64,000 nucleotides of DNA from Kappaphycus alvarezii (GCA_002205965.3 NADL03000006.1:248001-312000); one strand, 5' to 3'. Counted from the stretch's first letter, positions 48,059 to 59,689 are shown. Numbers and translations: made by a program. The notes: generated from the sequence alone by a model not told the origin.

Positions 48059-49591
48059 TGTAATACAAAAAATGGTCCTCCCTCATTTAATACAGGAAAT
48101 GGTCCTCCTTCACGTAATACAGGAAATGGTCCTCCTTCACGTAAGACAGGAAATGGTCCTCCCCTCGTGTAATCCAGCAACCTACAACGATCCCGCCCTA
48201 ACTTCTCCAACCGTCATTTCCAAATTTACTTCCATTTTATCTAGATATTTTTATACTGTATTTAACCCTCTGAATCGACCCCGAATCAAGTCCCTTTTCC
48301 TTTTAGCTTACCTCCTCCTCCAAATTCGCCTTTTTTTGAGAAGAAGGGCGCAAATGCACTATTGCAAAATCCCTTGCAGATTTATTTTACCTATTCCTAA
48401 TCTATAGAACCTGCCCCGGGAGCCTATTTAAACCCCTTTATTCTAAGTTCCAAATGCCCCCGATCATTTTACTCATCACCCCTCTCCCCCCACACACCCA
48501 AAACACCCCATATTGCCTCTGTTCCCAACGTCTATCACAATGAGCAACCTTCGCCCCTCTGTCCCTATTTCCAAAAACCGCCCTTCCCGTTCCATCAATG
48601 GCCTTCGTCTCGCCGCCTACGGGCCAACCGATGCCGACGACTACATCCGGCGGCAAACAAAGAAGCAAATCATCGAGTTCGTGCGCCGCCTCTTCATAGA
48701 AGAAGAAGCGAGGGAGGTAAGTCCGGGAGAGGCTGAGAAGGTCGAGGAGGAGAGCGGGGAGTCCTTCGAGGAATGGTTAGCCCCTGAGCTAGTGTACGAG
48801 GCTCAGGAAGATGAGGAGGAGAGGAGGAGGAGGATGAGGAGGATGAGGAGGATGAGGATGAGGAAGAGGAGGAGGAGGATGAGGAGGATGAGGAGGATGA
48901 GGATGAGGAAGAGAGGAGGATGAGGAGGATGAGGGAACAGGGGGCATGGAAAGTGTTGGACTGGTGGGCCTGGAATAGAGAGTATGGATCAAGTTGTGCC
49001 CACGATGGAACCGGATGGAGATATCTTTAGTAGTCTAGATATCTCCGCGGGGGAAATAGAGAGTTGTGAGCCATTCGCAGATATTTGTGGGGACTGCTTG
49101 GACAGCATGGATATTTTAGAGGAGTTGTTTGGATCTGATTTAGAGAATGGGAAATAAGAGACCAAATTCATTGTTAGTTTCTTAAGTATCTTTTGCTTAG
49201 AGTATATTGTCCACAAAAGTATTTTTATGCATTTCTTGTATCTTCTGTAGTTTTGTTCGGACTTTAGGGGTAGCCAAAAGTCTATATAAGCTGAGTAAAC
49301 TGCTTCCTCATGGAGAGGTCAAGCAAGTTGGCAGACAACTTCAAGCCAAGTCCCGAGTAGTAGGAAGTTGAGAGTCAACTTCAGACCCAAGAAAACTTTT
49401 CTTACGCTAGGCAGAGCGTCGTGGTAGACCCTGCCCCTTTTATACTTGCTTGTAGCTTCTCAACTCTCTTCTATATACACTCCCTTTTGTTCGTTCAACA
49501 ATACCACGGCAGCACTTTTGTCGCTCGCAACACCTCCTTCTCAGGGTAATTGGTTCTGAGGATCTCCTCCCCCGCCGATTTACCCCTATCA
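48059..49591 (+). repeat. LTR 3 of the gypsy array
   Basis: 1533 bp, shared between units 2 and 3. It has the same ends as LTR 2 and a different length of the GAG/GAT minisatellite. Confidence 0.92.
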
Positions 49592-52500
49592 TTTGGTACT
49601 CTTGTGGAGGGGGTTGCACCCGAGGTATTCGAGTTGAGCAGTAGTAAGGAACACTTCGGGGGGATTTCTTTTCGGTAATCATGGATCTCAATGCTGCGTA
49701 TAACGTTCACAGGGGGCAAGACTGAAGACGTTGAGGAGTTTCTTTACACATATGTCAACGTTGTGATGCGAGAGAAGGGCGATGAAGAGAAGGCCGCAAG
49801 TATCTTCGCCTATCTTCATGGTGACGCAAAGCACAAATATAAGTCCAAGTTTATCGACGGGTGGTCTCTTAACGGGAATGGGCGTAACTTCGGTGAGGTA
49901 TGTGAGTGGCTTGTGAAAGAGTATGCTAAGGAGGTAGAACCAGATGAGATGATTCGTACCGCCATAGAGGCCCGGCTCAACTTCGACGATTTGTTAAGCT
50001 CATTGGTGTACTTGTGTGATCTTTATGAAAAGGCTGGGTTCAACGCCCAAGCCAAGTACGGAATGCTGCGTAAGGCGGCTATGGGGGATAAGCGGCTCTC
50101 CGATTTCCTCCTCATCAAGGGCCCTCACACTTTTGATGAACTGAAGGGTACCATAGTAGAATTTGTCAAAAATTCGGAGACGTTTCAGTCACTGAGTGAG
50201 GTACCGAGGGAAACCCGCACATCGATGTCTATCGTACATCCTGAAAAGAATTATCAAAGGCCGGCTACTAGTGCAGCGGCATTAGAATCTGTCAGGAGCG
50301 ATGTCAAAAACTTGGAAGAAAGGTTGGAAACCCGATTCGATAATCGACTTGACATGATAACCTCGCAGTTGGAAAGCCTTACTCTTACCATTAAGAAGAA
50401 CCAGTCTGGGGCCCCTAAGGCCGCAGAAGTCTGTTCTTACTGTCACAAGCCTGGACACTTTGCAAACAGGTGTCCTGATAATCCACATAGAAACACTCGT
50501 TGTGCAAAGTGCGGTCGATATGGGCATCATGAAAGTAACTGCTGGTCTAAAGACAACAGAAGAGCAAATTTATCGGAAGCAAGGAGTGAGTCAGGACCAG
50601 AGGTGAAAATCTTACAAAATAGAAGGGATCAAAGGTTGACGGATGCCGGTAACGTATCCATCGCTGAAGAGATTAGTCAAGTCAATGTGACAAAAAGGGA
50701 TGGGGAAGGGAACATTTTATCGAAGAAACCTAGGCTAGAGTATGGAATGCTGGAGCATATCCCAGCACCTGTACCTCCTCGAACCAAGAGGTCTGATCAA
50801 GTTGTTCCAGGAGTGGGAGTCACTCCGGCCAAGAAGACGAAAAAGAGTAAGAAAGTTAAGAGTATCTCTAAGGACGTACTAGAGTATGTGAAGAGGTACA
50901 ATTTGGTGGCTGAGCTTGCATCGGCCCCAACTGGGATAACGTTTGGTCAACTTTTGAGGGGCGACGCAGAGGATGCGAGAAAAGAACTCAAAAAAATTAT
51001 CAGGTCTAATAAGTCCGCTAAGGGTAAGAAACTGTTTCTTCAATCGGCCTCGACAGCACCAAGACGTCTTAAGCTGGTACCAGTCAAAGTATTGGGTATG
51101 AAAACCCAAGCTCTCTTCGATTCGGGTGCTGTTCCAAACCTCATTTCAGAAACTTTGGTGACAGATCTAGGTCTCGAAATTACTCCAACGACTCGAAAAA
51201 TAACTGTAGCGGATGGAACCGTCTCAAAATGCATGGGCACTGTTGACAAGGTTTCCGTGTTCTTTGGGGACTAAAGTTGATGTAGACTTTCTTGTCATGC
51301 CGGATCTCCCTTTCGATGCAATCATTGGCTGCCCTACCATGGAAAGACTAGGGACATGCATTGACTTGGGCAACCAAATGGTTTCAGTTAATATTGACGG
51401 CAGAACCGTGAAGATGCCCCTGGATTTCGACAAAAGCACGCATCCTGAAGATTTAAAAGAAACGGACAGTGAAGATTTCACTTCTAGCTATGACAGCGAA
51501 GATTCGGAACCAACTAACACTTTCGAAGTGGAAAAGGGTACCCTCGGGGGTTAATGAACATGGCATGGGACGATTATGATTCCGGGTTTGAAACAGATGA
51601 CGACTGGGATTCTAGGATAAGTTTGAAACCCGAATGTGTTTCTTTTTGCGATGATATCGAATCAAAGGACAGAATTCGGAGCATGAAAGAAGATTACCTT
51701 TGCAAAGAAAATAAGAATACGTCGAATCCATATATGAAGATGTGAGCACGACGGAAGAGGTCCTTCAAAATATTGAGGTTGAGGATCAAGAAGAAAAAGG
51801 GCGCCAAATGGCAGAAATCCAAGGAAAAGTGCAGCACCTTCCCGCCCCGCCTCACTGAAAATATCCGACATGTTAACATCTTCCGAAGTAATTGCATGGA
51901 GCGTTTCAGATTTAGACAAGCAAGTGTACCGGTTACTCACTCGTTCGAACTTACCGACACTCAACCGATTTACCACAAGCCTAGACGTCAACCGCCAAAA
52001 TATGACCAATTTATCTCAGAAAATGTTACAAGTATGCTGAAAAATGATATTATTCGACCAGTTTCATCCCCATGGTCGTTTCCAGTTGTGGTCGCACCAA
52101 AGAAGGATGGAAAGCTGCGTTTTTGCGTCGATTACCGACAACTGAACCAGAGAATGATACCCGATCGATTTCCGATTCCGAACATGGAGGAGATCCTCGA
52201 GGACCTGAAGGACGGGAGATATTTCACCTCAATTGACCTTTACACTGGCTATTGGCAGATTCCATTGGATGAAAAATGTAAGGAAAAAACAACCTTTACC
52301 AGCAAAGCCGGTACGTTCAGGTTCGAAGTGATGCCTTTTGGTCTCATGAATGCACCAGCTACATTCCAAAGAATGATGAACGAGGTTTTGAAAGGACTTC
52401 CATTCGCAAGAGTCTATATCGATGATGTCGTCATATTCTCAGAAACATTGGATCAGCACATCTCGCACGTCAAGACAGTTGTGGAGAGGATATCGGAGTA

Positions 52501-54279
52501 TAGCTTGAAAATTAAGTTGAGCAAATGCTTCTTTGCGAAAACTTCTATCCAATTACTCGGTCATATCGTCGACCAAGAGGGAATTAGAGTGGATCCAGAG
52601 AAAACGAAAAAAATAGTTGGCACCAAGGCCCGCTTCAAAGACGGAGGTCCGAAGCTTCTTAGGACTGGCCTCATATTACAGAAGATTTATCAAAGATTTC
52701 GCCAAGACTGCAGCACCGTTACATGCCAGCACTACGAAGAACGGAAAATTTTACTGGAACAAGGAAATGGAAACTGCATTTCAGGAGCTTAAAGATAAGC
52801 TATGTGTCCCCCCAGTTCTCATGTACCCAGATTTCAAGAGACCATTCGTTGTGGAGACAGATGCCTCAGAACGGTCTTTGGGTGCCGTTTTGTCCCAAAA
52901 AGATGAAAACGGAAGACTACACCCTGTTCAATTCGCAAGCCGAACTCTGAATGACGCGAAAAGAGATACTCAGTCTGCGAGAAAGAAGCGCTAGCTGTCG
53001 TCTTCGCGCTGAAAAAGTTTCGCGTATACCTTTTATCACTCGAGAAATTTGTCTTGATAACTGATCACCAGGCACTTAAAACAGCATTCCAAAAGAAGGA
53101 TGTACATCACCGCTTGGCCCGATGGCTCGACATTTACGCAGAATATCGGTTTGAAATTGTGTATAGACCCGGACGCAATAATCAGCCTGCCGATTACCTA
53201 TCCCGCTTGAGGGACGCACTGATTCCAAATGAAAAAGCTTCGGAGGACATCGTCGGAGTCGCCGAGTTGCAGTTGCCGAACGATAACGAGTACGAAGCTA
53301 ATATTCACGGACTGATCAAATTCCTCGATGGACTAGAAATGAGAAAGGTTGATCTTGAACACCGAAATTGGGTACGCAGGAATCAAAAGGCTTTTACATT
53401 GTGGAATGGGAAACTTTCCGGCACACTAAAGCCGGTCCCCGACTAGTGGCCCCTTTGAAAGAAAGAATGAAGATCTTGAGGACTTTCCATGATGAGCTAG
53501 GGCATTGGGATCTCGAAACAACCAAAAAATTCGTAACTGAGAGATTCTGGTGGCCCGGTATCCATAAGGACGTCTATAACTTCGTGAAAAGCTGCGACAA
53601 CTGCCAAAAATTCACTCCAATACGGAAGTATAAGACAACTCTAAGTTTTCCAGTTTCCGGTCTCTTTGAAACCTTCTCAATTGACTTCGCGGGCCCGTTC
53701 AAGGAAACTTCTTCCGGAAACAAATATCTCCTTATAGGGGTGGAACATCTTACTGGATGGCCAATAGCAGTTGCAGTCGAGGAGGCAAATGCTGAGGTGG
53801 TACTGAGATTCATCGAAAAAGAAATAATTGAACCGTTTGGTCTTCCAAAAAGGATCATCTCGGATAACGCCCTTTGTTTTACTGCAACTTCACTGCTTCG
53901 TTTTTTGGAAGAGAAAGGGATTCAGCTGAAGACCGTTCTCGCATACGCTCCTATGTCCAACGGGAAAGCGGAGAGGATGGTTGGAACCATCAAACGAGCA
54001 ATATCGAAAACTATGTTGGAGAATGAAATCCAGTGGGAAGATGCCTTACCAAAAGTGTTATACGGCTACCGTCGAAGAAGAGGAAGAAATGGACGCTCAC
54101 CATTCGAGCTAATGTACGGAAGGGCTCCTAGAATGTTACAGAGAGACATGGAAACAAATATTATCGATGAAGAGAGTAGGGAAGTTGAACTACTGGCCAC
54201 CGAAGGCTGGAGATCACACCGCGCGCTAACACAGACAGGAAATAAGGAAGCAGGTCCAGAGTTTGTGGAGGTAATATAT

Positions 54280-54663
54280 CATTACTCTATAGGAAGATAT
54301 GGAATGGTAGCTGCTGGAGACTTGTCGCAAACGTATCTGAATATTATCCGTCCAATTTACGTATTTCTCAAGAACAACCAAGACGTGCGACTGAGAGGTT
54401 ACGCCTTACCCCCGGATATGGAATACAGGCTGGTCCCGTATCCTCTATGGGAACCTTACGTTTCTCCGCCACAAATTGGGAACGTTGGAGGCGGCGAGGA
54501 TCCTCCTGAAGCAGTGATGATGACCAGAGGGGACCTTCAGGAGACAACAGCCCGCCCAGAAGAGGTTCCGGTCGTCCCCCGAGAGGACCTCGTGCAGGTC
54601 CCAGTACGTCAGGAGCTGGTCGCGGCCATTCATCGGGACCGTCCACCACAACTTCATCTCTAG
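54280..54663 (+). CDS. Post-integrase domain A (unit 3; same in units 1 and 2)
   Basis: Downstream of the integrase core, the pol frame continues into YLNIIRPIYVFLKNNQDVRL, then a LxPYPLWEPYVSP block, and a Pro/Glu-rich tail to 54663. It shares its pattern with domain B further downstream. I do not recognise the family; it is not a chromodomain, which many gypsy integrases have at this place. Matching parts lie at about 40034-40430 and 47146-47543. Confidence 0.5.
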   Translation, partial: HYSIGRYGMVAAGDLSQTYLNIIRPIYVFLKNNQDVRLRGYALPPDMEYRLVPYPLWEPYVSPPQIGNVGGGEDPPEAVMMTRGDLQETTARPEEVPVVPREDLVQVPVRQELVAAIHRDRPPQLHL

Positions 54664-54840
54664 CTTTGCTTCACACACCATGCACAGCATACAGTCGGAA
54701 GAAGAAGATTATCTTTTTGGCTGCGCAATATCTCCGAGGATGCGAACGATGCGCAGGTCATTTCATATTTCATGATAAGCATCTGTTTATGTTTTAGGGC
54801 GCTACATGGACCGCACTTATCTTACGAAGATTCGTTCTTG

Positions 54841-55143
54841 ATGATGCGCGTCTTCTTTTCTTATCGACATCCATTCCTCCGGCATCTTCCAGAAGAGTTT
54901 GCATATCACATATATTTTTTCACTCTTGGAAGATTCGGAGTCACGGAAGAAGAATGTATTCAACCCCACCTCGATGTGATCAAACCAATATATGAGGCTA
55001 TGCTACAAAGTGAGGTACCAGTAATGCGAACCTACTTTTTAGAGCATCATATTGGTAATCAGTTGCATCCGTACCCGTTTGAGAGACCATACATTTTATC
55101 AATAAGACAGCGAACACTAACGGAAGCAGAAGAAGAGCAGTGA
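54841..55143 (+). CDS. Post-integrase domain B (unit 3; same in units 1 and 2)
   Basis: MMRVFFSYRHPFLRHLPEEF opens a short ORF that ends just before the purine tract of the 3' LTR. Its second half reads HLDVIKPIYEAMLQSEVPVM, then LHPYPFERPYILS, which mirrors domain A (NIIRPIY..., LVPYPLWEPYVSP) with the same spacing. It sits in the position where some LTR elements carry an envelope-like or accessory gene. No signal peptide or clear membrane segment is seen. Matching parts lie at 40604-40912 and about 47715-48025. Confidence 0.5.
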   Translation: MMRVFFSYRHPFLRHLPEEFAYHIYFFTLGRFGVTEEECIQPHLDVIKPIYEAMLQSEVPVMRTYFLEHHIGNQLHPYPFERPYILSIRQRTLTEAEEEQ

Positions 55144-55176
55144 CGACCCGGGACGTTCGCCTTGAGAAAGGGGGCG

Positions 55177-56720
55177 TGTAATACAAAAAATGGTCCTCCC
55201 CATTTAATACAGGAAATGGTCCTCCCTTCACGTAATACAGGAAATGGTCCTCCCTTCACGTAAGACAGGAAATGGTCCTCCCCTCGTGTAATCCAGCAAC
55301 CTACAACGATCCCGCCCCTAACTTCTCCAACCGTCATTTCCAAATTTACTTCCATTTTATCTAGATATTTTTTATACTGTATTTAACCCTCTGAATCGAC
55401 CCCGAATCAAGTCCCTTTTCCCTTTTAGCTTACCTCCTCCTCCAAATTCGCCTTTTTTTGAGAAGAAGGGCGCAAATGCACTATTGCAAAATCCCTTGCA
55501 GATTTATTTTACCTATTCCTAATCTATAGAACCTGCCCCGGGAGCCTATTTAAACCCCTTTATTCTAAGTTCCAAATGCCCCCGATCATTTTACTCATCA
55601 CCCCTCTCCCCCCACACACCCAAAACACCCCATATTGCCTCCTGTTCCCCAACGTCTATCACAATGAGCAACCTTCGCCCCTCTGTCCCTATTTCCAAAA
55701 ACCGCCCTTCCCGTTCCATCAATGGCCTTCGTCTCGCCGCCTACGGGCCAACGATGCCGACGACTACATCCGGCGGCAAACAAAGAAGCAAATCATCGAG
55801 TTCGTGCGCCGCCTCTTCATAGAAGAAGAAGCGAGGGAGGTAAGTCCGGGAGAGGCTGAGAAGGTCGAGGAGGAGAGCGGGAGTCCTTCGAGGAATGGTT
55901 AGCCCCTGAGCTAGTGTACGAGGCTCAGGAAGATGAGGAGGAGGAGGAGGAGGAGGATGAGGAGGATGAGGAGGATGAGGATGAGGAAGAGGAGGAGGAG
56001 GATGAGGAGGATGAGGAGGATGAGGATGAGGAAGAGGAGGAGGATGAGGAGGATGAGGGAACAGGGGGCATGGAAAGTGTTGGACTGGTGGGCCTGGAAT
56101 AGAGAGTATGGATCAAGTTGTGCCCACGATGGAACCGGATGGAGATATCTTTAGTAGTCTAGATATCTCCCAGGGGGAAATAGAGAGTTGTGAGCCATTC
56201 GCAGATATTTGTGGGGACTGCTTGGACAGCATGGATATTTTAGAGGAGTTGTTTGGATCTGATTTAGAGAATGGGAAATAAGAGACCAAATTCATTGTTA
56301 GTTTCTTAAGTATCTTTTGCTTAGAGTATATTGTCCACAAAAGTATTTTTATGCATTTCTTGTATCTTCTGTAGTTTTGTTCGGACTTTAGGGGTAGCCA
56401 AAAGTCTATATAAGCTGAGTAATCTGCTTCCTCATGAAGAGGTCAAGCAAGTTGGCAGACAACTTCAAGCCAAGTCCCGAGTAGTAGGAAGTTGAGAGTC
56501 AACTTCAGACCAAGAAAACTTTTCCTTACGCTAGTCGCAGAGCGTCGGTGGTAGACCCTGCCCCTTTTATACTTGCTTGTAGCTTCCTCAACTCTCTTCT
56601 TTATACACTCCCTTTTATTCGTTCAACAATACCACGGCAGCACTTTTGTCGCTCGCAACACCTCCTTCTCAGGGTAATTGGTTCTGAGGATCTCCTCCCC
56701 CGCCCGATTTACCCCTATCA
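55177..56720 (+). repeat. LTR 4 of the gypsy array
   Basis: 1544 bp, terminal 3' LTR. It ends at 56720 and is followed directly by the target duplication GATTT. It carries the longest uninterrupted GAG/GAT run of the four. Confidence 0.92.
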
Positions 56721-56984
56721 GATTTTTCAAGGGAATGTGATTGTGGAAGAGTTGGGAGTTTGGCACTTGTGAAGAAAGGGTCGTTTAAGTTGGAATGGGC
56801 CATGTTACTGAAATCAATTCCCGTCGCTCTCAAAGTACTCCCTGGCGTCTGTTTGAGCGATATGTTTTGGCGCCCAAACAATTGCGAGAGACAGTGGCAA
56901 CGTTCTCTTGTCGGGCTTTGTGCTTTGCGAGAATATAGTCTGCCTGTAGAGTTTGGTCATGGTAGTGTGAGAAGTGTTTCATAA
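56721..56984 (+). pseudogene. Host ORF, 3' part, after the gypsy array
   Basis: Directly after the array the target duplication GATTT is followed by an open frame in phase with the interrupted frame at 33820: codons for Ser-Arg-Glu, then LALVKKGSFKLEWAMLLKSI, VCLSDMFWRPNNCERQWQ and a stop at 56984. That the frame stays open for 88 codons across the junction supports a real coding region split by the insertion. The family is not recognised. Confidence 0.45.
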
Positions 56985-57399
56985 CTACTATGTATGTTCG
57001 CGTAAGTCGATATGGATCATCGCCGTAAGGGAAAAGGTTTGGGTGTTATACTCTTGGAAGATATATTCGATCTATCCCATGGTTATCCGACAACCACAAT
57101 CGACTAAAAAAGGGTACACCGACACAGTAATGGTGAAGGAACTACGCCCCCTAAAACGTTACCGTAAGTAAGTGCCACTGTTGGGAAAAGAGATGGTTGT
57201 CGAAGAATTTCTGAGCCTGTTGCAACTAGGCGTATTCTTCGTGCGCAGCACTGAGGGAATTTTTTGGGTGCTTTACTGATTAGGGATGCACGACGGTTAT
57301 TTTGCGAAGGCTAAGGGGGACAGGTCTGTGTAATGGAGAGTCTGGAAATGAGGCCGAGTCATGAAGTACTACCTCACAGGGCTGGTGTGAGGCCAGCCG
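56985..57399. other. Unassigned
   Basis: A 65-codon open frame (56974-57171, plus strand) overlaps the end of the split host ORF but shows no motif. Nothing else is recognised. Confidence 0.3.
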
Positions 57400-57680
57400 T
57401 AAGGCATGCTTTGTTGGACGACACCGTCACCACAGCGTGTCTTCGAATAAGAACAAATCGCACCCGCCCAAAGGTCTCCATGGCTCGTATAGCGACGTGC
57501 CTAGCCACGTCTGTGAACACGCGAATGCGTCTAGGAGCCACCCGCAAGAGTAGATATCGGCACGGGATCGGTCGGGACCTGGCATGCGTGGTGATGAATC
57601 TTGATACCTCCTGAACTTTGACGCTTTCGCGGCGTTCAGAGATGTCAGGGAGTTGAAGCAATGGGGCAAAACGCATCAAA
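57400..57680 (-). mobile_element. Short tail of the endonuclease-bearing retroelement family
   Basis: The minus strand reads SLTSLNAAKASKFRRYQD near 57645, which matches LTSLSAAGTSKLRKYKD of the 27.3-27.9 kb element. The DNA around it also aligns (CTGACATC then CTGAACGCCGC against CTGACATCCCTGAGTGCGGC). The rest is too decayed to assign. Confidence 0.5.
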
Positions 57681-57829
57681 TAATTGGTGCAAGTGGTCGG
57701 TCGCTACCTCAGTATTTCGATTCAAGAAAAAAGGGGTTTCATCTAATGCATCATGCCTGCTGACAGGCTTCGAGCCAGCCATTTAGGCACATGACTCACA
57801 TTACCCATTATTCTGAGCACGTCTAGCAT

Positions 57830-57888
57830 CCCTCAGGGAACAGCTGACCATATTTTTCATGCATTAAAAACACCCCAAATTTCCCCCG
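57830..57888 (-). repeat. TIR-like repeat flanked by a 9-bp direct repeat
   Basis: On the minus strand it begins GGGGGAAATTTGGGGTG, followed by TTTTTAATGCATGAAAAATA, as in the family at 27884 and 17778. GTCTAGCAT occurs immediately on both sides (57821-57829 and 57889-57897). Confidence 0.6.
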
Positions 57889-57909
57889 TCTAGCATATAA
57901 CCATGCCCG

Positions 57910-58115
57910 TAAGGTGGTGGTTTTTCGTCATCTTAGGAAAAGGTGACCTAGGGTGAAAAAGACCCACAAATCGCCGTAGAAGTAGATCACTCACCACGCT
58001 TGGTGCTCCCAATCACCATTTTACTGGAGATTTCACTATGCAAGGTGTAAGGTGACCAATCAGCCGAAAAGTAGACAATCACCACAGTTAATGGTGATGA
58101 AGGTGCTGTTTATCA
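57910..58115. promoter_or_regulatory. Cluster of GGTGA/TCACC motifs
   Basis: About nine GGTGA/TCACC-type motifs in both orientations lie in 200 bp, some arranged as perfect inverted repeats (ATCACCA, 7-base loop, TGGTGAT near 58078; CACCA, 4 bases, TGGTG near 57995). It may be a binding-site array or the end of a transposon. Confidence 0.35.
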
Positions 58116-58369
58116 CCAACTGTACCAGCTTCCAGCAATACACTCAAAGTCATGGCATCTTCTTAAAAGGGTCTCGTCAGCGCTTCTACTACCTCTCCAG
58201 TCCGAGAACAAACCCGCGTTCCTCCCCAGTTTAATAGGCTCGCGTCCATGCTCTTCAGCATGCCTGTCCCGTACCCACCATTTATACGCAGTGTTATACG
58301 GCACTGGGTCAAAAAGAGGGATGAAATCGGGGGCTGCGGCGAGGAAGGCTCAATGGCCGCCTGTCATCT

Positions 58370-58740
58370 GCCCACTTCCCTCTACACTGCTCTTCGAGGA
58401 CTTTACCTCGGGACAGAAATCTCTATCCTACCTCAAGTCCTTCCCCCTCCCCGCCCTTATACAGACTCCTCTCCTCCGCCCCGCCCTACCAATCTCCTCT
58501 GCAACGGCCACAGTTTTGTCGTTCGTTGAAATCGACACTACCCGGGACACAACCCACATCAGTACTGGATGTCACCTGCTACGCGTCCCCACCCCAAACT
58601 GGCAGTCCCAAGTCCATATTCTCAAGCCGAGCTGCGTCCATGAAGAGTGTGCAAACTCTCGAGCATCATCCTCTGTCTACACTCTCAGATGTTATAGCGT
58701 TTATACAACAATAAACATGCCGTGGCTATTCCTCTACCAT
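58370..58740 (+). CDS. C-rich leader and short unrecognised ORF, probably truncated
   Basis: A C-rich leader (58370-58510) like those of the other host genes is followed by an open frame 58526-58714 with SIFSSRAASMKSVQTLEHH and LSTLSDVIAFIQQ. No start is certain and no family is recognised. It ends where the large minus-strand transposon begins, so the 3' part may have been displaced. Confidence 0.3.
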
Positions 58741-59689
58741 ATGTAGAGTTTCCTCAGTTTTGAGCGCTCGCAGATTAGCAATTTTTGGCCTACTGCTCAG
58801 ATATTGAAGCGCGCATAAGCACTTGGTCCGTGTTTTATTTCTTCCCACAGCTTTCGCATATCGCCTGCCTACAAAGAGAGCACCATTGTCGTTCCTTTGC
58901 TCCCCTTCTTTCGAAATCTGCGGCCGTCCATTGTGTATGCATAGTTGAACGAACATAACGCGCAGTATGTAGCCTTCCCCTTACTCCATATGACTTGAGA
59001 TATTCGAAAGCCTCCGTTTCCTGTCGTTCTCCCGATTGTATTTCTCAGCAAAGTTCTTGGTGTATAATGGTTTAATTACCTCCACGCCAGTCCCGTTACT
59101 TATACGCGCACATGCCGTCCTTAATTTCTTGCATTCCAGAGCCAAACCACGGGCAGAGTCTGTAAACTTCCCGCATTTAGAAGACCGCGTGTGGGAGCTC
59201 CTTATAACTTTTCTCAATATCGACGCTGCCTGATCCCTGTAGTTGACCTCTTGACTTTGCTTGCGATAGTCGGTAGGCAATGGCTGCATTGTTAACCAGC
59301 GCGCAGATGAGCCTTCCTATGACGCTTAAGATAGGGTTCTCACTGGCATTGGCGTAAAAAAGGCTCACAAATGCTCGACTGAAGTAATACACGCCACCTT
59401 TCGATGAGTTACAAACACCAGTGCTGTCTGCCTGATCATACGAGCTGGTGGAAAGGGCCTTCTATCGAACTGAGCGCTTTGTATGCATGGCTCGAATTGT
59501 AAAATGAGCAGAAGGAGTTCAAGTCGGACGCGTTTGAATGCTGCACTAGCTCATCGTACATGAGAGGAATCGAATGAGCACTTGAACCAATCCAGTTAAA
59601 TGCCGTCTTATGAATAGAAGTCAAACAGTACAGATTTGGGTTTCGAAGAAACCCAGAGAAGTGTAGGATGACGGCATATATAATTTACA

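Larger units (their letters stand above)
49592..55176 (+). mobile_element. Internal region, unit 3
   Basis: Same layout as units 1 and 2: gag from ATG 49681, zinc knuckles near 50430-50545, protease near 51115, reverse transcriptase near 52040-52620, RNase H near 52850-53160, integrase near 53480-54010. The pol C-terminal part after the integrase core is open here through the first of the two extra domains, to 54663. Several interruptions are present. Confidence 0.9.
33821..56720 (+). mobile_element. Tandem Ty3/gypsy array: LTR-int-LTR-int-LTR-int-LTR
   Basis: Four near-identical LTRs starting TGTAATACA and ending CCCTATCA alternate with three near-identical internal regions. LTR starts are 7123, 7115 and 7118 bp apart. 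The single pair of flanking 5-mers is GATTT (33816-33820 and 56721-56725), so the block behaves as one insertion. Each internal region has a primer-binding-site-like TGGTACTCTTG two bases after the LTR and a purine tract (GAGAAAGGGG or longer) before the next LTR. The pol order RT, RNase H, integrase places it in Ty3/gypsy. The near identity of all units means it is very young. Each unit has roughly five to eight interruptions of the expected frames, so none looks whole as read. Confidence 0.93.

Noticed and set aside
55925-56116. Long Ser-rich frame on minus (and an Arg-rich frame on plus) through the minisatellite.
   Set aside because: These are other-frame readings of the GAG/GAT repeat; the acidic plus-strand frame has the conserved upstream start.
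33821-56720. Three independent gypsy insertions.
   Set aside because: Units share LTRs directly and only the outer ends carry the GATTT duplication.
58526-58714. SNAPC3-like fragment from QTLEHHPLSTLSDVI.
   Set aside because: The resemblance is limited to a few residues without the downstream Cys/His block of that family.
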